A DNA stretch of 64,000 nucleotides from Actinomadura physcomitrii (GCF_008923205.2 NZ_WBMS02000016.1:63035-127034), one strand, 5' to 3'; positions 1 to 8,786 are shown, counted from the first letter of the stretch. The notes: generated by a model not told the origin, from the letters alone. Numbers and translations: made by a program.

Positions 1-72
<72 letters not shown>

Positions 73-108
73 ACAACTCAACGGAGCCGTGCGGCGGGCG
101 GGAGTGCG

Positions 109-1275
109 ATGAGCCATCCTCGGATCGACTTCGACCCCTTCGGAGAGCCCCGCCCGCCCGGCACCACCCACGCGATGCTCGACGAGCTCCGCGAGCAGTG
201 CCCGGCCTTCCGCAGCTCCGCACGGGACGGATTCTGGGTGCTGACCCGGTACGCCGACATCCTCGCCGCCTACCAGGACACCACCGCGCACTCCAGCCGC
301 GCCATCGCCGTCATCGACCCGGACCCGTCCTACCGGTGGATACCGGTCATGCTGGACCCGCCCGAGCACACCACCTGGCGGCGGCTGCTGCGCCCGCTGT
401 TCACCCCGGCCCGGGCCGCCGCGATGGAGGGCGCCGTCCGGCGGCGGTGCGCCGAGCTGATCGACGCGCTGGCCGCCGGGGGCGGGTGCGACTTCGTCGC
501 CGACTTCGCCCGCCGCTACCCGACGGCCGTCTTCCTCGAGTTCATGGGGCTGCCCGTCTCCAGGCTCGAGGAGTTCCTGGAGTGGGAGTACGCGATCCTG
601 CACGCGCCGCCGGCGGAGGGCGGGCGCGTCGAGGCCATGGGCCGGGTGGCGGCCCTGTTCCAGGAGCTGATCGCCGAGCGGCGCCGGGACCCGCGCGACG
701 ACGTCGTCAGCGCCGCGATCGCCTTCGAGCCGGACGGCAGGCCCGTCACCGACGACGAGCTGCTGCAGCTGTGCACCCTGCTGTTCCTGGCCGGCCTCGA
801 CACCGTCGCCGCGCAGCTGTCGTACTCGTTCTGGCACCTGGCGCGGCACGACGCCGACCGGGCCCGGATCGCGGCGGAGCCCGGCATCGTCCCCGACGCC
901 GTCGAGGAACTGCTGCGCGCCTACTCCCTGGTGCTGCCCGCCCGCAGGCTCACCACGGACGTCACGAAGCAGGGCTGCCCCATGCACGCCGGCGACATGG
1001 TGATGCTGCCCCTCGCGATGGCCAACCGCGACCCCCGCATGTTCCCCGACCCGCGGACCGTCGACTTCGACCGCGCGTCCAACCGGCACATCGCGTTCGG
1101 CGCGGGCCCGCACCGCTGCCTCGGCTCCCACCTGGCCCGGCTGGAGCTGCGGGTCGCCCTGGAGGAGTGGCACCGGCGCATCCCGCACTACCGGATCCCC
1201 CAGGACGCCCGCCCCGCCGAGCACGCCAGCCTCGTCCTCGGCCTCGACACCCTCCCCCTCACCTGGGAGCGGTAG
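109..1275 (+). CDS. Cytochrome P450
   Basis: A 388-residue soluble class I bacterial P450, full length for the family. The I-helix oxygen-activation motif reads AGLDT. The K-helix ExxR lies in EELLR. The heme-binding loop is FGAGPHRCLG, with Cys337 as the axial ligand. It should hydroxylate or otherwise oxidise a small molecule using electrons from a ferredoxin and reductase, neither of which is encoded nearby. The ATG at 109 follows a purine-rich GGGAG at about the right distance. The gene stands alone after the homopolymer edge, so any upstream partners are lost. The substrate cannot be predicted. Confidence 0.95.
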   Translation: MSHPRIDFDPFGEPRPPGTTHAMLDELREQCPAFRSSARDGFWVLTRYADILAAYQDTTAHSSRAIAVIDPDPSYRWIPVMLDPPEHTTWRRLLRPLFTPARAAAMEGAVRRRCAELIDALAAGGGCDFVADFARRYPTAVFLEFMGLPVSRLEEFLEWEYAILHAPPAEGGRVEAMGRVAALFQELIAERRRDPRDDVVSAAIAFEPDGRPVTDDELLQLCTLLFLAGLDTVAAQLSYSFWHLARHDADRARIAAEPGIVPDAVEELLRAYSLVLPARRLTTDVTKQGCPMHAGDMVMLPLAMANRDPRMFPDPRTVDFDRASNRHIAFGAGPHRCLGSHLARLELRVALEEWHRRIPHYRIPQDARPAEHASLVLGLDTLPLTWER

Positions 1276-1770
1276 GGGCCGGGGGCCGGTCAGTCGCCCG
1301 GGCCCTCGACGGTGCCGGCGGGCCGACTATGAACTCATTGGGCGCGGCGGCCCGTGGCGGCGCTCGCGCTGGCGTCGCGGAGGTGGCGCGGAGGCGCCGG
1401 CCGCGCGTCAACGGCCGCCGCCGTGCGAGCACCGTCCCGTCCCTTGGCACGTTCCGCAGGTGCGGCCGCCGGGCAGCGTGCCGCTACCCCCGCAGGTGGG
1501 GCATCCGGGGCAGTCGCATGCCAGGACGGGATGGTGGACGGGGGCGGCGCGGCGGCCGGTGGTGGTGGCGGCGGGCATCGGGGTCTCCCATGGCGGGTCG
1601 CGGTGATCGACATGGCGCCGCTCGTAAGGCAGAGCGGTGCAAATTCTCCCGACGCCGTAACTACGCGTCGATGATGTGCAACTCTCCGATTACCGCCACC
1701 GCGCCATGGACGCCGTCCCTCGCGGGTACCGCTCCCGGCCGTCGCCGCTCATTGACATCCGGCGCTCGCC
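1276..1770. other. Gene-free stretch between P450 and regulator remnant
   Basis: About 495 bases with no convincing gene. The reading frames here are low-complexity Arg/Ala/Pro-rich on both strands and match no recognisable family. The part from about 1620 to 1750 is less GC-rich than its surroundings, as expected for intergenic or decayed DNA. A TGA at 1753 closes the frame upstream of the following regulator fragment. Confidence 0.5.
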
Positions 1771-2328
1771 GTGGATGCCGCGGCGGAGCCGGTCGCGGCG
1801 GCGGTGGCGGCGATCGTCGCGGCCGTCGCGGCGGCCCGGATCGCCGCGCGCCGGACGGCGCGGATCCGGCCCGTCGAGGCGCTCGGCGACGCGGCGCTGG
1901 CCCTCGTGGCGGACCTGCGCGCCGTCGCCGGACGCCGCTCCGGGGACCCGGACGTCACCGGGCTCGTCGAACGGCTGAGCGCCGAGAGCGCCGACTTCCG
2001 CCGGCACTGGGCCGAGCACCGGGTGGCGGTCCGGCGCCTCGACCGCAAGACCCTCCTGCACCCCCGGGTGGGCCGCCTGCTGATGGACTGCGAAATCCTG
2101 CTCACCCCCGACCTGTCCCGGAAACTGGTGGTCCTCGCCCACGCGGACGCCGACACCCGCGAGCGCCTCGACCTGCTGCGGGTCATCGGCACCGAGGAGT
2201 TCGCCACCGGCGCCCCGGACGCGCCCGCGTCCTGGGAGGGGGAGGTCTGGACAGATCGGCACGCCGGTTCTACTTTGTTCTCGATCACGCTAGGACCGGC
2301 GGCGGAGCGGAGGTCAATGGTGAGCTGA
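1771..2328 (+). pseudogene. Remnant of MmyB-type HTH regulator (ligand-binding domain only)
   Basis: From about residue 45 the frame resembles the C-terminal ligand-binding domain of MmyB-like actinobacterial regulators: ADLRAVAGR, then SADFRRHWAEHRV, then the HPRVGRL region and a final LVVLAHADADTRERLDLL segment. The N-terminal helix-turn-helix of an intact family member (about 280 residues) is missing. An in-frame stop at 1753 lies just before the GTG at 1771. The first 45 residues are low-complexity Ala/Arg and match no family. I read this as a 5'-truncated gene, possibly still translated. A second fragment of the same family lies on the other strand near 14.5-15 kb. Confidence 0.6.
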
Positions 2329-2584
2329 GATCGTGGCGAATGCCCGGCCGAATCGATCGCAACGCACCCTGACCATGGGCTCCCACAATGGCTGATGAAT
2401 CGCGGACCGACCCGCCTTCCATTCCGATACCGGCCGTTACCGGCGCGTTAAGCCGCCGGAACGCGCGGTATTGCGGGTAAGGCCGCTATATTGACCGCGG
2501 CAGGCGGCCGCCGGACGGAGCGGCGCGCATCCGAGATCGGCCCCGCGCGAGCGGCCGCGCGGGCACCCCTGGCTGGACGGTTGC

Positions 2585-3892
2585 ATGGCTCGTCGTGAAC
2601 GCCCGCTGGACCCGGCGGCCGGCCCGCTGGAGTCGTTCGCGCACGATCTGCGCGCGCTGCGGCTGTCCGCGGGCGAGCCGACCTACCGTCAACTGGCGCA
2701 ACTCGCCGGATACAGCGCCTCGACACTGTCGGAAGCCGCCAGCGGCGTCCGGTTGCCGACGTTATCGGTGACGCTCGCCTTTGTCGGCGCGTGCGACGGC
2801 GATACCGAGAAGTGGGAGCGCCGCTGGAAAGAAGTCCACGCCGCCGTGCAGGCGTCGGAGGACGCGGCGCCCGCCCCGGAAGACAAGGAGCCCGCCCCGG
2901 AAGACGAGGGCCCAGGCGTAGAGGACGCGGGCGTAGACGGCACAGGGAACCCAGGGGAAGAGGACGCGGGTGCGGAGACCGTCGTCAGGCGGGAGATCCT
3001 GCGGCCGGACGTGCCGAACGAGCCGCCGGTGCCGCGCGAGTTCCATTCGATCGTCATCGGACCGGCCGCGGACGGCGGCCTGACCAAGCGGAACGCCGCC
3101 GCCATCGCCGCGGCGGTCCTGCTCGCGGCCGGCCTGTTCGTCATCGGGCTGAGCCTCGGCGGGCGCGACGGCGGGCACATGGACATGGGCGGCTGCCCGA
3201 TGCCGGGGACGAACCCGAAGTTCACCGCCACCGCGTACGGCGACGGCGCGCACATCCGGTCCGGCGCCGGCCTCGACCGGCCGGCGGTGGCGACGGTCCC
3301 GGCGGGCTGCGTCATCGGGTTCACCGGCTTCTGCATCGGCGACAAGGTCACCGACCGGACGGCGGGCATCCCGGACAGCCGCTGGTTCGTGCTCCCGGAC
3401 GGCCGCGTCGTCGCCTCCGCCGTCGTGCACGGCAACCCGCCCACGCACCTCGCGCCGTCCGGGTGCGCCGGGGCGCATCCCGCGCCGAAGAAGCTGTCCC
3501 TCAAGGCCATCGGGGAGCCCTCGCCGGACTCCCGCGTCGTCCTCACCGCGGCGGGCTCGGACGTGCAGATCGTGGGGTTCGCCGCCTACTACGCGGCCGA
3601 CCCCGCCAGCCCCGAGCTGCGCCTGTGGCACCAGATCGGGATGACCGGCGACACCACGACCAGCCTGTCGGTCACCTGGCGGCCCGACCGGCTGCCGGCC
3701 CCCGTGCGCCCCGGTGACCGCGTCCCGGTCGCGGCGGTGGCCTGCTACGGCGGCGGCGCCCCGGCCGAGGCGGCGGCCGTCGCGTCGCTGCGGCTGCCCG
3801 GCCCGCACGCCGCGGCGGCGCTGGCGGCGCCGTCCCCGACGGTCGACGCGTCGGCGCGCGAGGCCGCCTGCAAGTACCCCAGCGCCTCCTGA
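2585..3892 (+). CDS. Membrane-anchored HTH protein with extracellular SH3-like domain
   Basis: 435 residues. An N-terminal XRE-type helix-turn-helix (about 17-80, with YRQLAQLAGYSASTLSEA) is followed by an acidic, Pro/Glu-rich linker with repeated PEDxEPAPEDE-like units (about 95-140). A single membrane span follows (about 170-193). The exported C-terminal half carries a bacterial SH3-like segment (FTATAYGDGAHIRSGAG, about 212-285) and a tail ending CKYPSAS. A DNA-binding head and an extracytoplasmic sensor on one chain suggest a one-component membrane regulator, but no DNA target is visible. The ATG at 2585 begins a few bases after the upstream intergenic region with only a weak ribosome site (GGACGG). 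Function is inferred from architecture only. Confidence 0.8.
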   Translation: MARRERPLDPAAGPLESFAHDLRALRLSAGEPTYRQLAQLAGYSASTLSEAASGVRLPTLSVTLAFVGACDGDTEKWERRWKEVHAAVQASEDAAPAPEDKEPAPEDEGPGVEDAGVDGTGNPGEEDAGAETVVRREILRPDVPNEPPVPREFHSIVIGPAADGGLTKRNAAAIAAAVLLAAGLFVIGLSLGGRDGGHMDMGGCPMPGTNPKFTATAYGDGAHIRSGAGLDRPAVATVPAGCVIGFTGFCIGDKVTDRTAGIPDSRWFVLPDGRVVASAVVHGNPPTHLAPSGCAGAHPAPKKLSLKAIGEPSPDSRVVLTAAGSDVQIVGFAAYYAADPASPELRLWHQIGMTGDTTTSLSVTWRPDRLPAPVRPGDRVPVAAVACYGGGAPAEAAAVASLRLPGPHAAAALAAPSPTVDASAREAACKYPSAS

Positions 3893-4156
3893 GCAGACGC
3901 GCCCGCCCGCGTTCGGACGATGGACTCCGGCGTTCGCCGAACGACGCCGCGGCGCTCCGGTCACCGGCCCGGCCCGTGCCATCGAAACCCCCTCTGGCCT
4001 GCCCTTACAACGGCCGAACCGGTCGTCCTGACAGTCCCCGGCGGTCCCGGTGTACGGCGCTGATTGATCTTCTTCGGCGGATGTGTCGATCAATCAATGC
4101 GGCCGGTAGCAACGAGGGGCGACGAGCCGAGTCGACCGAACGGAAGGACGCACCGC

Positions 4157-5032
4157 ATGAAGCTGACGAGGACCCGGGCCGCCATCACGGGGCTGCTCGC
4201 GACCGTCGCGGTCACCGGCGGCCTGGCGGCGGGCGCGGTGCAGGCGTCCGCCGCGCCGCACGCCGCTCCCGCCGCCGCACCCGCCGCTCTGCCCGCCGTC
4301 AATATGGAGGCCACCGTCCTGGCCGCGCAGATCGACCCGCGGCGCGCCGACGACACGCTGACCCCGGGCGCGAAGGCGTCCGTCCTGGCCGTCGAGCAGG
4401 CGCTCCAGGCCAGGGACCTCCTGGACGCCCGCTGGGTCGACGGCTACTTCGGCACGGAGACCATCTCGGCGTACGCGGCCTACCAGCGCTCCCTCGGGTA
4501 CAGCGGGCTCGCCGCGAACGGCCTGCCGGGCGCCACGTCGCTCGCCAAGCTCGGCGAGAACCGCTACACGGTCACCAACAAGATCGGTCCGGGCGCGAAG
4601 GTCCAGCGCGACGGGTACACGGTCGACGCCCGCACCCAGGCGATGCTCACCGAGGCCGAACGGCTGCTCGGCCGCAAGCTCGTGCTGTCGCAGGGCTCCT
4701 ACAACCCCGGCGGGGACCCCTCGTCCGCCGGCACCCACGACGGCGGCGGCGTCGTCGACATCAGCGTTACCGGGATGTCCGCCGCCACCCGCACGTCCGT
4801 GGCGCGCGCGCTGCGCCAGGTCGGGTTCGCGGCCTGGGTCCGCAACCCGGACCAGGGCGACTGGCCCTGGCACATCCACGCCGCGGCGATCAGCGACACC
4901 GACCTGTCCAGCCAGGCGCAGCACCAGACCGGCGACTACTACCTCGGCCTCAACGGCCTCGCCAACCGGGCCCCGGACGACGGGCCGCGCATCCCCATCC
5001 AGACCTGGGAGGAGTACCAGCGCACCCACTGA
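4157..5032 (+). CDS. Secreted peptidoglycan-binding M15-like peptidase
   Basis: 291 residues with a Sec signal peptide (about 1-32, cleaved near ASA-AP). A PG_binding_1-like module (about 65-120, with DGYFGTETISAYAAYQ) is followed by a C-terminal domain resembling zinc D-Ala-D-Ala carboxypeptidases of the M15 type: a THDGGGVVDIS segment supplies His and Asp and PWHIHAA the distal His. It should bind and trim peptidoglycan stems outside the cell. The ATG at 4157 was chosen because GGAAGGA precedes it by 9 bases and the protein then begins with a proper signal peptide. It is the first of three consecutive secreted cell-wall genes. Strict catalytic competence is not proven by the sequence. Confidence 0.85.
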   Translation: MKLTRTRAAITGLLATVAVTGGLAAGAVQASAAPHAAPAAAPAALPAVNMEATVLAAQIDPRRADDTLTPGAKASVLAVEQALQARDLLDARWVDGYFGTETISAYAAYQRSLGYSGLAANGLPGATSLAKLGENRYTVTNKIGPGAKVQRDGYTVDARTQAMLTEAERLLGRKLVLSQGSYNPGGDPSSAGTHDGGGVVDISVTGMSAATRTSVARALRQVGFAAWVRNPDQGDWPWHIHAAAISDTDLSSQAQHQTGDYYLGLNGLANRAPDDGPRIPIQTWEEYQRTH

Positions 5033-5115
5033 CCGGGTCCGGCTTCCCGGACCCCGACCCCGACCCCGACCAGGCGTTCCATGCATCTCCACACCCCCTA
5101 TCGAAAGAGGAGACC

Positions 5116-5925
5116 ATGCCGCACCTGAAGAAGTCCCTGACGATCGCCGGCGCAGCGCTGGCGCTCACCGCGCCCCTCGTCGCCTCCGTCTCGCCCGCGT
5201 ACGCGGCGTCCCGCGACGGGGTCTGCGACAGCGGTGAGTTCTGCTACTACTACAACAGCAACGAGGCCGGATCGATCTCCGACTTCACCACCTCGATCGG
5301 CGACTACGGCGCCACCCAGCCCTCCTGCTACGAGTTCAAGGGCGCCGGAAACGGCAAGGGCGTCTGCGTGAAGAACAACGCGGCGTCGGTGTGGAACCGC
5401 ACGAGCCACACGGTGCGGGTCTACTACAACAGCAACTACGGCGGCTCCCACCAGGACTTCGCGGCCGGTGCGAAGGGCAACCTGAACGCCACGCTGAAGA
5501 ACAACAACGCCTCCCACCAGATCCTCGACGGATCCGGGCAGACGCCGCGCAACGACTACGACGGCAACGCGCGGGGATTCGCGCAGAACAACTGCACCGC
5601 CTTCGCAGCGTGGCGGATCGCGAGCCGGCTCGGCGTCCCGAACTTCAGCAACTCCTACGGCGGGACCACCTGGGGTAACGCGGGCACCTGGGACGACGCG
5701 GCCCGCCGGGTCGGCGTGACCGTCAACAAGACCCCGTCCGTCGGCGCGATCGCCGTCAATGACGTCCACAAGGTCGGGCACGTCGCCTACGTGAACAAGG
5801 TCTACTCCGACGGCTCATTCGACGTCGAGGAGTACAACTGGAACAACCCGCTCGCCTACGGCACGCGCTCGCACGTGCACGTGAGCAGCGCCCAGGCCGA
5901 CTTCCAGTGGATGCTCCACTTCTGA
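5116..5925 (+). CDS. Secreted I36-like module fused to CHAP amidase/endopeptidase
   Basis: 269 residues. A signal peptide (1-31, ending AYA-AS) precedes a peptidase-inhibitor-I36-like module (about 32-135, CDSGEFCYYYNSNEAG onward, four Cys). A CHAP domain (about 148-269) follows, with candidate nucleophile Cys160 in NNCTAFAAWR and His222 in VGHVAYV. CHAP enzymes cut peptidoglycan stem peptides or the N-acetylmuramoyl-alanine bond. The N-terminal module probably targets or restrains the enzyme. The ATG at 5116 follows AAAGAGGAG. The next gene carries an almost identical I36 module on a different catalytic domain, so the pair arose by duplication with domain exchange. Confidence 0.87.
   Translation: MPHLKKSLTIAGAALALTAPLVASVSPAYAASRDGVCDSGEFCYYYNSNEAGSISDFTTSIGDYGATQPSCYEFKGAGNGKGVCVKNNAASVWNRTSHTVRVYYNSNYGGSHQDFAAGAKGNLNATLKNNNASHQILDGSGQTPRNDYDGNARGFAQNNCTAFAAWRIASRLGVPNFSNSYGGTTWGNAGTWDDAARRVGVTVNKTPSVGAIAVNDVHKVGHVAYVNKVYSDGSFDVEEYNWNNPLAYGTRSHVHVSSAQADFQWMLHF
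5328..5524 (+). repeat. I36-module repeat, copy 1
   Basis: These 197 bases match 6151-6347 with only two differences that I can find, both in the short segment just after the AACTAC codons (a G/C and a C/T). The flanking parts of the two genes differ much more, even within the same module. Such sharp local identity suggests recent duplication or gene conversion. Confidence 0.85.
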
Positions 5926-5938
5926 GAGGCGGCCGGAA

Positions 5939-6868
5939 ATGGCGATTCGCGCAAGGCTGATCGGCCTGCTGGCCGCCGTGGCGACGGTCATGGCCGGAGC
6001 CGTGGTGGTGGCCGGGCCGGCGTCCGCGGCGTCCCGTGACGGGGTCTGCGACAGCGGCGAGTTCTGCTACTACTTCAACAGCAACGAGGCCGGTTCGATC
6101 TCCGACTTCACCAGCTCCCTGGACGACTACGGGACGACCCAGCCGACCTGCTACGAGTTCAAGGGCGCCGGAAACGGCAAGGGCGTCTGCGTGAAGAACA
6201 ACGCGGCGTCGGTGTGGAACCGCACGAGCCACACGGTGCGGGTCTACTACAACAGCAACTACGCCGGCTCCTACCAGGACTTCGCGGCCGGTGCGAAGGG
6301 CAACCTGAACGCCACGCTGAAGAACAACAACGCCTCCCACCAGATCCTGGTGTCGCCGCCCACCGGCTGCAAGACCGACGGCACCAACAGCAAGCTGCCG
6401 ACCTCGATCCTGGTGTACCGGGTGAGCCTCGGCCGGGTGGACCGGGTCGACTTCAAGACCTACGTCAAGAACGTCCTCCCGAACGAGTGGATCTCGAGCT
6501 GGCCGAGCGCGTCGCTGGACGCCGGGGCGATGGCGGTCAAGAGCTACGCCTGGTACTGGGCGCTGCACTCGACCCGCAAGACCCCGGGCGGCGCGTGCTA
6601 CGACGTCCGGGACGACACGGGCGACCAGGTGTACCGGCCGTCCTCGGCGGTGTCGTCGACGTCCGCCGCCGTCGACCGCACGTGGTCGACCCGGATGACC
6701 CGCAGCGGCAACATCCTGATCGCGCACTACTGCTCCACCACGACCGCCTGCGGCGCCTGGGTGGACGGCAACTGGATGTCCCAGTACGGCTCGCGCGACA
6801 TGGCGAACGCCGGCTCGGACTTCCGGGCGATCCTCCGCCACTACTACCGGGACATCGTCCTGTCCTGA
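5939..6868 (+). CDS. Secreted I36-like module fused to SpoIID domain
   Basis: 309 residues. A signal peptide (1-30) precedes an I36-like module (about 31-135) nearly identical to that of the gene 13 bases upstream. The rest is a SpoIID-type domain (about 150-309): VDFKTYVKNVLPNEW is followed by the helix LDAGAMAVKSYAWYW. In the family the conserved Glu of this region is catalytic and the enzyme is a lytic transglycosylase acting on peptide-free glycan. Here it is presumably extracellular wall remodelling, since the window shows no sporulation genes. GAGAGGC precedes the ATG at 5939. Co-transcription with the CHAP gene is likely. Confidence 0.85.
   Translation: MAIRARLIGLLAAVATVMAGAVVVAGPASAASRDGVCDSGEFCYYFNSNEAGSISDFTSSLDDYGTTQPTCYEFKGAGNGKGVCVKNNAASVWNRTSHTVRVYYNSNYAGSYQDFAAGAKGNLNATLKNNNASHQILVSPPTGCKTDGTNSKLPTSILVYRVSLGRVDRVDFKTYVKNVLPNEWISSWPSASLDAGAMAVKSYAWYWALHSTRKTPGGACYDVRDDTGDQVYRPSSAVSSTSAAVDRTWSTRMTRSGNILIAHYCSTTTACGAWVDGNWMSQYGSRDMANAGSDFRAILRHYYRDIVLS
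6151..6347 (+). repeat. I36-module repeat, copy 2
   Basis: Partner of the repeat at 5328-5524, in the same orientation, offset by 823 bases. It encodes the second half of the I36-like module of the SpoIID fusion gene. Two mismatches over about 197 bases; both change the encoded residues (Gly/Ala and His/Tyr). Confidence 0.85.
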
Positions 6869-6954
6869 CGCTCTCCCCGCCCGCGGCGGGGCACCGGCGA
6901 CCCGCCGGCGCCCCGCCGCTTCGCGTTCCCGCGAAAATCCTCGCGCCGACGGGA

Positions 6955-6975
6955 ATTGAGTCGACCCGACTCATG
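6955..6975 (+). promoter_or_regulatory. HAIR-like operator (HspR site) upstream of hsp20
   Basis: The sequence ATTGAGT-N7-ACTCATG matches the HspR-associated inverted repeat (CTTGAGT-N7-ACTCAAG) at 11 of its 14 arm positions, with the correct 7-base spacer. It ends 44 bases before the hsp20 start. In actinobacteria HspR represses heat-shock genes, including hsp20-type acr2 in Mycobacterium. Control of this gene by HspR is inference; no hspR is present in the window. Confidence 0.65.
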
Positions 6976-7019
6976 TTTACTTAGTCGGAAGCCGCAGGAG
7001 TGAGACGGAGGAGATCGAG

Positions 7020-7493
7020 ATGAGCAGCCTGACGCTCTGGCAGCGGGACCCCTTCACCGAGTTCGACGCGCTGGTCCGGCGCGCCTTCGGCCCCTACCGC
7101 GCCGACGAGCGGTTCGCCGGGTTCGTCCCGACGGCCGAGGTCGCCCGGGACGGCCAGGACGCCGTCGTCAGCCTGGACCTGCCGGGCCTGGACGCCGGCA
7201 AGGACGTCGCGATCGAGGTCGAGCGGGGACGGCTGGTCGTGCGCGGTGAGCGCCGCGACGAGCGGACGGGCGAGCGCGGCCGCCGCGAGGTGCGCTACGG
7301 CGCCTTCCGCCGCGAGTTCGTGCTGCCCGAGCACGTCACCGCCGACGCCGTCACGGCCGACTACGACGCGGGCGTGCTGAAGGTGCGGGTCGCGGGCGCG
7401 TTCGCCGAGACGGAGCCGCATCGCGTCGCCGTCACCGTCGGCGGGCGGCCGGCCGTGACCGGCGGCGAGGACGGCACCGACCAGAACGCCTGA
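7020..7493 (+). CDS. Hsp20/alpha-crystallin small heat-shock protein
   Basis: 157 residues, typical for the family. A short N-terminal arm (LTLWQRDPFTEFDALVRRAF) precedes an alpha-crystallin domain (about 38-140) with DLPGLDAGKDVAIEV and the closing AxYDAGVLKVRV strand. It holds unfolding proteins as an ATP-independent chaperone in the cytoplasm. GGAGG lies about 8 bases upstream of the ATG. A HAIR-like inverted repeat sits in the leader, suggesting repression by HspR. A strong hairpin terminator follows, so it is probably monocistronic. Confidence 0.95.
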   Translation: MSSLTLWQRDPFTEFDALVRRAFGPYRADERFAGFVPTAEVARDGQDAVVSLDLPGLDAGKDVAIEVERGRLVVRGERRDERTGERGRREVRYGAFRREFVLPEHVTADAVTADYDAGVLKVRVAGAFAETEPHRVAVTVGGRPAVTGGEDGTDQNA

Positions 7494-7522
7494 TCAAGGG
7501 CCGTTCCACGGCCGACGACAAC

Positions 7523-7556
7523 GCGCGGGCTCGCCGCTCCGGCGGCGAGCCCGCGC
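7523..7556 (+). terminator. Rho-independent-type terminator after hsp20
   Basis: A perfect 15-bp stem (7523-7537 with 7542-7556) closes a TCCG loop and is followed by a T-rich TTGCTTGCCTT tract. It lies 30 bases past the hsp20 stop. Confidence 0.85.
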
Positions 7557-7751
7557 TTGCTTGCCTTACCGGTGTCCCTTCGCGGACGCGGCACCGGCGG
7601 GCACGCGCGGTGCCGTCAGGGCGCGGCGGTCGGCTTCGGCGACGGTGCCGCCGGCGTCCCGTCCTCGGTCGCACATGTCCGTCACCCCGCGAGCATCTCA
7701 CCGCCGCCGCCCTGCCGCGCGCGGGGCCGTGGGACCTCTACAATTCCGCGG

Positions 7752-8414
7752 ATGGCCGGATATCAGGATCATGATGTGTTCGAGGGCCTGGACGTCTCGG
7801 CCCTGCCGCCGCGCCAGCAGCGGATCCTGGCCACGATCCGGGACTGGGTCGTCCGGTACGGCTACCCGCCGAGCACCCGCCAGATCGGCGACGCCGTCGG
7901 GCTGCGGTCCGCGTCGTCGGTGTCGCGGCACCTCGCGAGCCTGGAGGACAAGGGCTTCCTGCGCCGCGGCGCCGCCGTGGCCCGCCCGATCGACGTGCGG
8001 TCCTTCCTGCGGGACGGCGCGGACGAGGCGCCCGCCGGCGACTCGGTGCCCGTCCCGGTCGTCGGCGACATCGCCGCCGGCGCGCCGATCATCGCCGAGC
8101 AGCACGCCGACGACGTCCTGTCGCTGCCCCGCGAGCTCGTCGGGCGCGGCACCGTGTTCGCCCTGCGGGTGCGCGGCGACTCGATGATCGAGGCGGCGAT
8201 CTGCGACGGCGACACCGTCGTGGTCCGCCGGCAGCCCGAGGCGCACTCGGGCCAGATCGTCGCCGCGATGATCGACGACGAGGCCACCGTCAAGGTCTAC
8301 CGGCGCCGCGGCGGGCACGTCCTCCTCGAACCCCGCAACCCGGCGTACGACGTCATCGACGGCGACCGCGCGGTCATCCTCGGCATCGTCGTCTCGGTCC
8401 TGCGAAGCGTCTGA
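7752..8414 (+). CDS. lexA: LexA SOS repressor
   Basis: 220 residues. An N-terminal winged helix-turn-helix (about 14-80, LPPRQQRILATIRDW, then SVSRHLASLEDKGFLRR) is joined to a C-terminal S24 self-cleaving domain. The cleavage bond is Ala109-Gly110 in IAAGAP. The catalytic dyad is Ser144 (RGDSM) and Lys181 (ATVKVYRR), with the same spacings as E. coli Ala84/Ser119/Lys156. RecA-stimulated autocleavage would derepress DNA-repair genes. The ATG at 7752 matches the usual family start. I see no clear GAAC-N4-GTTC type SOS box in the 200 bases upstream, so autoregulation is not evident. Confidence 0.95.
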   Translation: MAGYQDHDVFEGLDVSALPPRQQRILATIRDWVVRYGYPPSTRQIGDAVGLRSASSVSRHLASLEDKGFLRRGAAVARPIDVRSFLRDGADEAPAGDSVPVPVVGDIAAGAPIIAEQHADDVLSLPRELVGRGTVFALRVRGDSMIEAAICDGDTVVVRRQPEAHSGQIVAAMIDDEATVKVYRRRGGHVLLEPRNPAYDVIDGDRAVILGIVVSVLRSV

Positions 8415-8424
8415 ACCGGCGCCG

Positions 8425-8780
8425 TCATCCGGAGCCGACGGCCCGCGCCACCTCCTCCGGATGGGTGAGTTGCGGATGGTGGCCCGCGCCCGGGATGACC
8501 GTCACGGTGACGTCCGGGAGCGCGTCCAGCAGGGCCTGCCCTTCAGGGGTGAGCGGGTCGTCGGAGCCGACGATGACGTGCACGGGTCCCCGGTGGCGGC
8601 GCAGCCCGGCCCGGAGCTCGTGTAGACCTCGGTGACGTCCGCGCACCCGTCCTCGATCAGCGCCGGCCCGGAGAAGTCGGCGCGCAGGTCGGCGGGGGGC
8701 TCGCCGTGCCCGTGGTCGTCGAGCCAGCGGACGAGCCGCCGCCACATGGAGAACGACCGGGCCACGGGGAAGGTCGTCAT
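8425..8780 (-). pseudogene. Frameshifted alpha/beta hydrolase remnant
   Basis: Only the C-terminal third of an alpha/beta hydrolase is present, split over two frames. The first frame begins MTTFPVARSFSMWRRL and runs to about DVTEVY. Homology then continues in another frame through GPVHVIVGSDDPLTPEGQ and the catalytic-His region PGAGHHPQLTHPEEVARA. The nucleophile elbow (GxSxG) and N-terminal half are absent. The shift lies near 8610-8640. It is a decayed gene between lexA and a MarR-type regulator. Confidence 0.75.
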
Positions 8781-8786
8781 GATCCC

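Noticed and set aside
198..2372. A 724-codon plus-strand frame over the P450 gene and beyond
   Set aside because: It is an out-of-frame shadow: Arg/Ala/Pro-rich, no family pattern, and it overlaps a complete P450 in another frame.
5939..6868. SpoIID gene as evidence for endospore formation
   Set aside because: The gene lacks any sporulation neighbours, is fused to an I36 module and has a secretion signal; actinobacteria often carry SpoIID-type wall enzymes.
7500..7751. SOS box before lexA
   Set aside because: I looked for GAAC-N4-GTTC type sequences and found none convincing in the leader.
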